From assembly GCA_015501595.1 (NCBI GenBank), contig JADNRX010001180.1, forward strand, positions 1 to 13,132: DNA of 13,132 bases, read 5' to 3'. The DNA comes from Hymenopellis radicata. Lineage: Eukaryota > Basidiomycota > Agaricomycetes > Agaricales > Physalacriaceae. Numbering within the stretch: position 1 is the first letter of the stretch; each line of letters begins with the position of its first letter. Below the pieces are notes generated by a model that ran no database searches, was not told the DNA's origin, and saw only the letters and a program-made list of their open reading frames with translations. Below are positions 8,869-13,132 of the stretch, piece by piece. A program made the position numbers and the translations under genes.

Positions 8869-8878
8869 AGACGCGTCT
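8869..8878. promoter_or_regulatory. AGACGCGTCT palindrome with MCB core
   Basis: This perfect 10-bp palindrome holds ACGCGT, the MluI cell-cycle box bound by MBF-type factors in fungi. It lies about 105 bp upstream of the start of the acidic-tail gene. ACGCGT also occurs by chance elsewhere in the window, within coding exons, so the role is tentative. Confidence 0.25.
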
Positions 8879-9004
8879 GTCACTGTGGCGCAAGATCACA
8901 ATTTGTTCACGGACACTGGAACCTGCCGTCGCAGTTGTAATGTGAACAAGTAAAATAGTTTTGGTGGTAGATACAAAGAATGCAATCACAGTCTACATAA
9001 TTTA

Positions 9005-10748
9005 TCAGATGCAAAACAAGAAACTTGTCCGAATGCTGGTTACTTCTTTCCTGAAGAGACCCAAAGTGTGCTGTCCTCCACACGAGACCTTAACAGCTGC
9101 CCATGCGCCACCTTCACGACGAACGACGACGCGAGGTATCTTCACCTCAACATCCGTCACACCGAGCTCCCCTTGTGTCCCTTGGCCCCCAACAGTACAT
9201 CGCTCCGTCCTTTGTCACTGCGAGATTGTTATGCACGCCCGTCGAGATGTACACGACGGGATCATCGGCTTCCTTATCTGGAAAAGGGACATGAACAGGT
9301 TCTGGGAGAAAGTCGCCATGCTCCGCGTTCTGTAGCGCATCATCGGGAAGACCCAACTGTCCAGCATTACACCGTCCGCACGCATAGACCTTGCCGTTGG
9401 ACGTCAAGAACAGGGTATGATGTTCTCCCCCAACAATCTGCACAACAGTGGCACCGTTGAGGTCTTGGGCGCTTAAACGCCGAACTTTCTTGGGCAGTTG
9501 AACCTGTGAGTCGTCCTCCGTTTCATACCCAGTACCGAGCTGTCCCATCGTGTTCAATCCCCATCCCCAGACATCGCCGTCATCATCAACGGCGAATGAG
9601 TGGTAAACACCGGCTCCGATGACCTTGCCTTTACGGCCACGCGTAGCAAGGGTGACTTTTTCGGGTACAGTGCCATGGATTTTGCGACGCTCAAGAACCT
9701 TGCGACCCAGCTGAGCTTGTTCTCCGGCTCCCCAGGTAAAAAATGTTGCCATGCGTAGTCAAAACGACGAGATGGTTGCCGCCTGATGCAATGGACGAAA
9801 ACTTTTTCGGTGTCGCCGGGTTTATGGCTAAGATTCATGATGATAGGTACGGGATAAATTGGTGGCGCAATCCATTGGAAAATCCAAGGGAGCCTTCATT
9901 AACCTAACGAAACATTAGACAAGGGAGATATGTATAACGTTGATAAACTCACTCGGAATGAACCCCATACGCGCAATTCACCTTCCGAACTGACGGCAGC
10001 ACAGATGCTGTCACCGGCGGTGACTTGTACTGCGCGAAAGTTCTCATCTTTCAGGGATTGGAGCGGATGAGGGGTTGCTGTTAACTCGTCGACATCGAGA
10101 AAAGAGCCAGGGTTTTCGGGATCCGGAACCTCCTGAGTGATCCGGCCCAAGCGGCATCGTCGTTGAGTCCGCAAGACCATATCTAAGCTGAGGATAAGTA
10201 ACATAATAACAAACGTGTCGGATGAACATACAGTTCCACTTTCGTCGACGAAGAGACTGTGCATCCCACCGGCGGCGAGCGCCTCGAGGCCAGCACCCTC
10301 TGAGCCAAAAGTGCCATCTTGCATCCGCTGTTCCGCCCATGGATGCCTTCTTGGTTTATCGAGTTCACCAAGAACATCGGGACCCATACCAAACTGACCA
10401 AAGTTGCCAGCACCCCATGCGAAAAAGCTGGAGACCAGGACGAGTGTGCTCGGGGGAGTGGGAAGGGGATTGAGATATGGTTTGAGCTGTGTTGCGACCT
10501 TTGCGCGAGGCTTCTTTACAGTAGCAGCAGCACGAGATTTTTTGGTTCGTTGGCGGCGGCTGGATCAACATTCTGCTCCTCGCTTTTACTACGCTTGGTG
10601 GCCGGGACCTCATCTCTTTCTGGAGACGCCGCACGCTTTTTCGTGGCCGCCGCCTTGGACCGGGGGCTGCCTTCGCTGCCGGTGCCGCTTTCGACGCGGG
10701 TTTGGTTGATGTTGTTCGTGTAGATCGACGAGGAGGTTGTGTCGACAT
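9005..10748 (-). CDS. RCC1-type Ran guanine-nucleotide exchange factor (Srm1/Prp20/Pim1 homologue), with seven apparent homopolymer indels
   Basis: RCC1 binds chromatin and loads Ran with GTP, driving nuclear transport and spindle assembly. The N-terminal tail (MSTQPPRRSTRTT, TKKRAASPERDE, ATKRSK) is basic and NLS-like. RCC1 repeats of a seven-bladed propeller follow: FAWGAGNFGQFGMGPDVLGE, AAGGMHSLFVDESGT, IWSCGLNDDAALGR, VTAGDSICAAVSSEGELRVW, FTWGAGEQAQLGRKV, GAGVYHSFAVDDDGDVWGWG, VGGEHHTLFLTSNGKVYACG, STGVHNNLAVTKDGAMYCWG and CGGQHTLGLFRKE. Exons: 10232-10748, 9953-10182 and 9005-9903, with two 49-bp introns. Frame is kept only with indels at about 10668-10672 (C5), 10538-10543 (A6), 10149-10150, the GT of about 9852, about 9806-9809 (T4), 9738-9743 (T6) and 9186-9190 (G5). 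The exon sum, 1646 nt, agrees with the net change of minus one. Expected length is about 548 residues, normal for fungal RCC1. The TGA at 9005-9007 is the natural stop. Confidence 0.9.
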
Positions 10749-10881
10749 TAGATAGAGAAATCGGAGAAAAGGGAATAATAGTGGGTGGCTCCGAGATGAC
10801 TAGATGATGGTAAGAGGAAAAGTCGGGCTGCACCTGGAGGCAGCAGTGAAGACCAGCAGATCACAAATTCAACGGCGTTTA

Positions 10882-10913
10882 TGACGTCGTGACCTCCCAC
10901 GTGACTGACGCGT
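10882..10913. promoter_or_regulatory. Cluster of CRE-like, E-box and MCB sites upstream of RCC1
   Basis: Within 32 bp, 134-165 bp upstream of the RCC1 start codon, the sequence holds TGACGTC (10882-10888), the palindrome CACGTG (10898-10903) and ACGCGT (10908-10913). These are consensus cores for bZIP, bHLH and MBF factors. Dense clustering makes a promoter role likely, but factor identity is inference. Confidence 0.35.
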
Positions 10914-11872
10914 GAACTTTGCTCTGTCGTCCCGCCACAGCAACAGTCGGGCCGTCCTGGTCAAAGTCTAGCCATTTGATCAATTCTCTTCATGCCGTAT
11001 TCTATTTTTGCTCTGATGCTACTAGTCGATATTTCCAGCTGTGCCGGCACTCCCAGAACTGCGATTTCAACCCTTTTTTTCTATGCTGTCGAGCGACGCT
11101 CATTCGCATGCAATGAACGGAGTCCTTCTGTTATCACCACCCACGGGTATATTGAAACTTGCGCACGGCCTAATCATCACGATTTGCCCATAACGTAAGT
11201 TCTCCGAGCTTTCCTGCACGTAACCTTCGCTAAACGTCTGCATTCTTTGGGAATCGGACGTAAACTATCTGATTCTCGTGCGCAGTAGACTATGCTTGTG
11301 GCGAGGCTATGTTCGTTGACTGGACTTTCCAAGTGTACTAGGGATTCCTGTGTAAAACCTGATCGGCGGAAACCACCAACGAGCCGCTAAAAACGGCTAT
11401 ACCCGTGTGCGACTTTGTCCTCCGCTGTTGGGGTATAGCAGTAGCTGTATCCCAGATGACCCTTCTTCAGCTGGCTCTTCCTTATTTGTGTGAATGACTC
11501 GTGCTGCTGTGTCTGTCAACGTCACCATTTTTTTCTGGAGAACTTGTCCTTTCCCCATTTGTCCCCGTGCGCATGCGGCGGTTTGCTGTACTATTGACGA
11601 TGTTCTTGTTCTCGAAGCGGATAGCCCTGGACTCTTTGTACTTTCCTGGTACAATGTCTGCATTTGTTTGGTTGAAGAGGTCCTATAGAAAGAAGCGGAT
11701 GAGATTTCGCTTTCTTGACTCCCCCCCCAGGTCTCCGTATCACGAGAAAACCCCATCATGACCTCCGCGTCCTGAAAAGCCATACATAAACGGATCTCTC
11801 GGTTCTAAGATCGCTTCCATTCCATGGAATTAGGTCTGTTTGCCTATCTTGACAATGCCTGTCATCGTCTAG
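10914..11872. other. Gene-poor stretch
   Basis: Nearly 1 kb without a convincing gene. A minus-strand open frame of 128 codons at 11397-11783 has a Ser/Thr/Gln-rich product with no motif, and overlapping plus-strand frames are equally weak. A small hairpin, AGCCG...CGGCT, lies at 11382-11398, and a C8 run at about 11720-11727. I could not identify a transposon. Confidence 0.4.
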
Positions 11873-12921
11873 CCAGTTCGCCGTGCTGATCTCGCGAAGC
11901 GTAGTATATCGTTCGGCGGGATTTCGATCATTTCCTCCCCTGGAATTTCAAACGTGAGCCTTGGACCGAGGCACACCCGGTGAGCAATACTTAAGGCTTC
12001 TCCCTGTATTCTCTCTCTCATTTCCAGCATGGCCTCGCACTTTGTCTCATCCACCATGGACCACGCCATCCTTTATATTTCTTACGCGGCACCACCACAC
12101 CATGCACATCCTTTATTTGCTGCTTCGCTCTCCCAATATTGCGCTGCCTCGTTGGAGACGTTAGTGCTCTCCGTTGGTCCGTTATACGCGACCACAGACT
12201 TCCACTTTGTCATTGGTGTCTTTGGGCACGTGGGAGCACACTGTCCTCGTCTTAGGCGCATACAGATTCAACTCCGTGACACGACCAACTCGGAGTGGGC
12301 TATAGCGGCGTCAGTTGTAGGGCAGCTCTCTCAACATTTCCGAGGAATTTTTGGACTCGATGTACATGTCGGCATCCAGATCGTCCTAGAAGCCACTTTG
12401 AACCGTGTTTCGAGCTCCATTTCACTTCCAGCTGATGCCTTGAATGAAGCCTCTGTGGCCACTGTGCTGACATGCCCTTATTTGCGCCACTTCGCCGTTC
12501 TGCCACCCGCTCGACTTGTTCAATTTCGATACCAAGCGGAAAGAGGCTGCATTAGCCCTGACACGAAATAGCGTTGGCTTCTCTTCCACGTTCGAAAAAT
12601 GGTTCTTCCATTTGAATTCAAGACTTATCTTAATTCACTTTGACGTGGATGAGCACCCAGATGCCCCAATGTAGAGAGTTGGAGTTCACTGCAGCCCGTG
12701 GGGCCACATTTGCGGAATACGACGATATCGTATTCCGCCAGAGCCTGTATACGGGCCTGTTCAGCCTGCGGACTCGCCAATTAGACATAGTCACTTTCCC
12801 CTTTTACCAGTATGTCTCCCAGACGACCAATACAGCGACTGGGGACCTAGCCGGGGACAAGATGTGCGTCAATATCTTGGTCCCATCCCAGGCTGGAGTT
12901 TCTCGTGGGCGTCGAATGTAG
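11873..12921 (+). CDS. Hypothetical protein, possibly the LRR-like body of an F-box-type protein; 5' end not found
   Basis: No family is certain. From 11873 an open stretch (LAKRSISFGGISIISSPG, NVSLGPRHT) joins, across an intron at 11980-12027 (GTGAGC to TTCCAG), to a frame that begins MASHFVSSTMDHAILYIS. It continues with CPRLRRIQIQLRD, LDVHVGIQIVLEATLNRV, ADALNEASVATVLTCPYLRH and FAVLPP. Short hydrophobic beta-alpha units ending in CPxLR resemble the LRR-like part of basidiomycete F-box proteins, like the locus at 1799-2987, but I see no F-box. Two extra-base events in C runs, at 12506-12508 and 12664-12667, would extend it through FDTKRKEAALALTRNSVGF and CRELEFTAARGATFAEYDD to the TAG at 12919-12921. 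From 12029 that gives 891 nt, 296 residues. Without these shifts it stops at 12569-12571. The upstream exon is bounded by TAG at 11870-11872, which could be an intron end. Confidence 0.4.
12712..12738. repeat. Perfect 11-bp inverted repeat with 5-nt spacer
   Basis: GCGGAATACGA (12712-12722) is mirrored by TCGTATTCCGC (12728-12738) around CGATA. The DNA could form a stable cruciform or the RNA a hairpin. It lies within the putative 3' part of the hypothetical gene, where it codes across the FAEYDDIVFRQ segment. Confidence 0.8.
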
Positions 12922-12939
12922 GGACCCCTCGAACATACT

Positions 12940-12991
12940 GGCGTCGAACCATTTGTATCCTTAGCATTTCGTCTCTCTAACCACTGTAACA
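12940..12991 (-). other. tRNA-promoter-like A box / B box pair, possible tRNA relic or SINE piece
   Basis: On the minus strand, TGTTACAGTGG (12981-12991) fits the pol III A-box consensus at 10 of 11 positions, and GGTTCGACGCC (12940-12950) fits the B-box consensus fully. They are 30 bp apart, as in real tRNA genes. A T-arm can be drawn (AATGG/CCAGT, one mismatch, loop TTCGACG). I could not fold a D arm, anticodon arm or acceptor stem, so a working tRNA is unlikely. Confidence 0.3.
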
Positions 12992-13007
12992 CTTAACCTA
13001 GTAGTAA

Positions 13008-13115
13008 ACGAAGAGATTTTCGTTCACATTGACACCAGCATTAAGTCTGAGCCAAAACATAGGCTCACGTTGCGTTCAGCCACGTCGATTCTCGTCGTCG
13101 AACTTAAAATCGACG
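13008..13115. repeat. Three small consecutive inverted repeats
   Basis: ACGAA/TTCGT (13008-13012 and 13019-13023), TGAGCC/GGCTCA (13048-13053 and 13062-13067) and CGTCGATT/AATCGACG (13083-13090 and 13108-13115) follow one another. Each is short enough to arise by chance; together they are mildly notable. No gene is seen from 12992 to the window end. Confidence 0.4.
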
Positions 13116-13132
13116 GCGGACATCCGAAGCCA

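Noticed and set aside
10516..10833. ATG at 10833 as the RCC1 start
   Set aside because: The sequence before VESGTGSEGSP in that frame is not RCC1-like, while MSTQPPRRSTRTT at 10748 looks like the usual basic RCC1 tail.
11382..11398. Hairpin considered as a Helitron 3' end
   Set aside because: The stem is only 5 bp and no CTRR-type terminus follows it.
11397..11783. 128-codon minus-strand frame
   Set aside because: Low-complexity Ser/Thr/Gln-rich product without motif; opposite-strand frames of similar length exist.
12640..12921. Separate small gene starting at a non-ATG codon at 12640
   Set aside because: It reads better as the continuation of the upstream frame after one C-run shift.

Overview
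The window looks like nuclear DNA of a filamentous basidiomycete, probably an Agaricomycete. Genes lie on both strands, are densely packed, and are split by many short GT-AG introns of about 45-75 bp. The protein families (F-box adaptors, a MATH-BTB adaptor, RCC1, a DIOX-type oxygenase) and the exon texture fit that group. I saw no prokaryotic operon signals, mobile-element ORF, CRISPR array or rRNA. All splice sites are my own readings from consensus and frame arithmetic, and family resemblances are from memory of family patterns, not from searches.

Layout: 255-1735 (-) is a conserved F-box protein gene. It is divergent, across a 63-bp gap holding a telomere-like GGGTTAGGGTTA, from a second F-box/LRR-like locus at 1799-2987 (+) with broken reading frames. 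At 3083-3407 (+) sits a C-terminal scrap of a GH27 alpha-galactosidase. At 3487-5945 (+) is an intact nine-exon MATH-BTB adaptor gene. At 6235-7634 (+) is a 2-oxoglutarate/Fe(II) oxygenase with a mitochondrial-like N-terminus. At 7882-8763 (-) is an unrecognised protein with an acidic tail. At 9005-10748 (-) is the Ran exchange factor RCC1. About 1.1 kb without a convincing gene follows, then a hypothetical gene (about 11873-12921, +), a perfect inverted repeat, and a tRNA-promoter-like A/B-box pair near the end.

The strongest pattern is not a new pathway. Most genes from 6.2 kb onward, and the first F-box gene, keep clear family-like reading only if single-base indels are allowed, nearly all in short homopolymers and with almost no nonsense changes. 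RCC1 alone needs seven. Because RCC1 is normally an essential gene, I read this mainly as homopolymer errors in the sequence, with true pseudogenisation as the alternative. The MATH-BTB gene, in contrast, reads cleanly through 2.07 kb of coding sequence. The GH27 scrap and the second F-box locus look like genuine decay.

Functionally, three of the first four loci encode (or encoded) likely substrate adaptors of ubiquitin ligases: F-box for SCF, BTB for Cullin-3. The others are single genes of unrelated role. I found no convincing previously undescribed multi-gene system.
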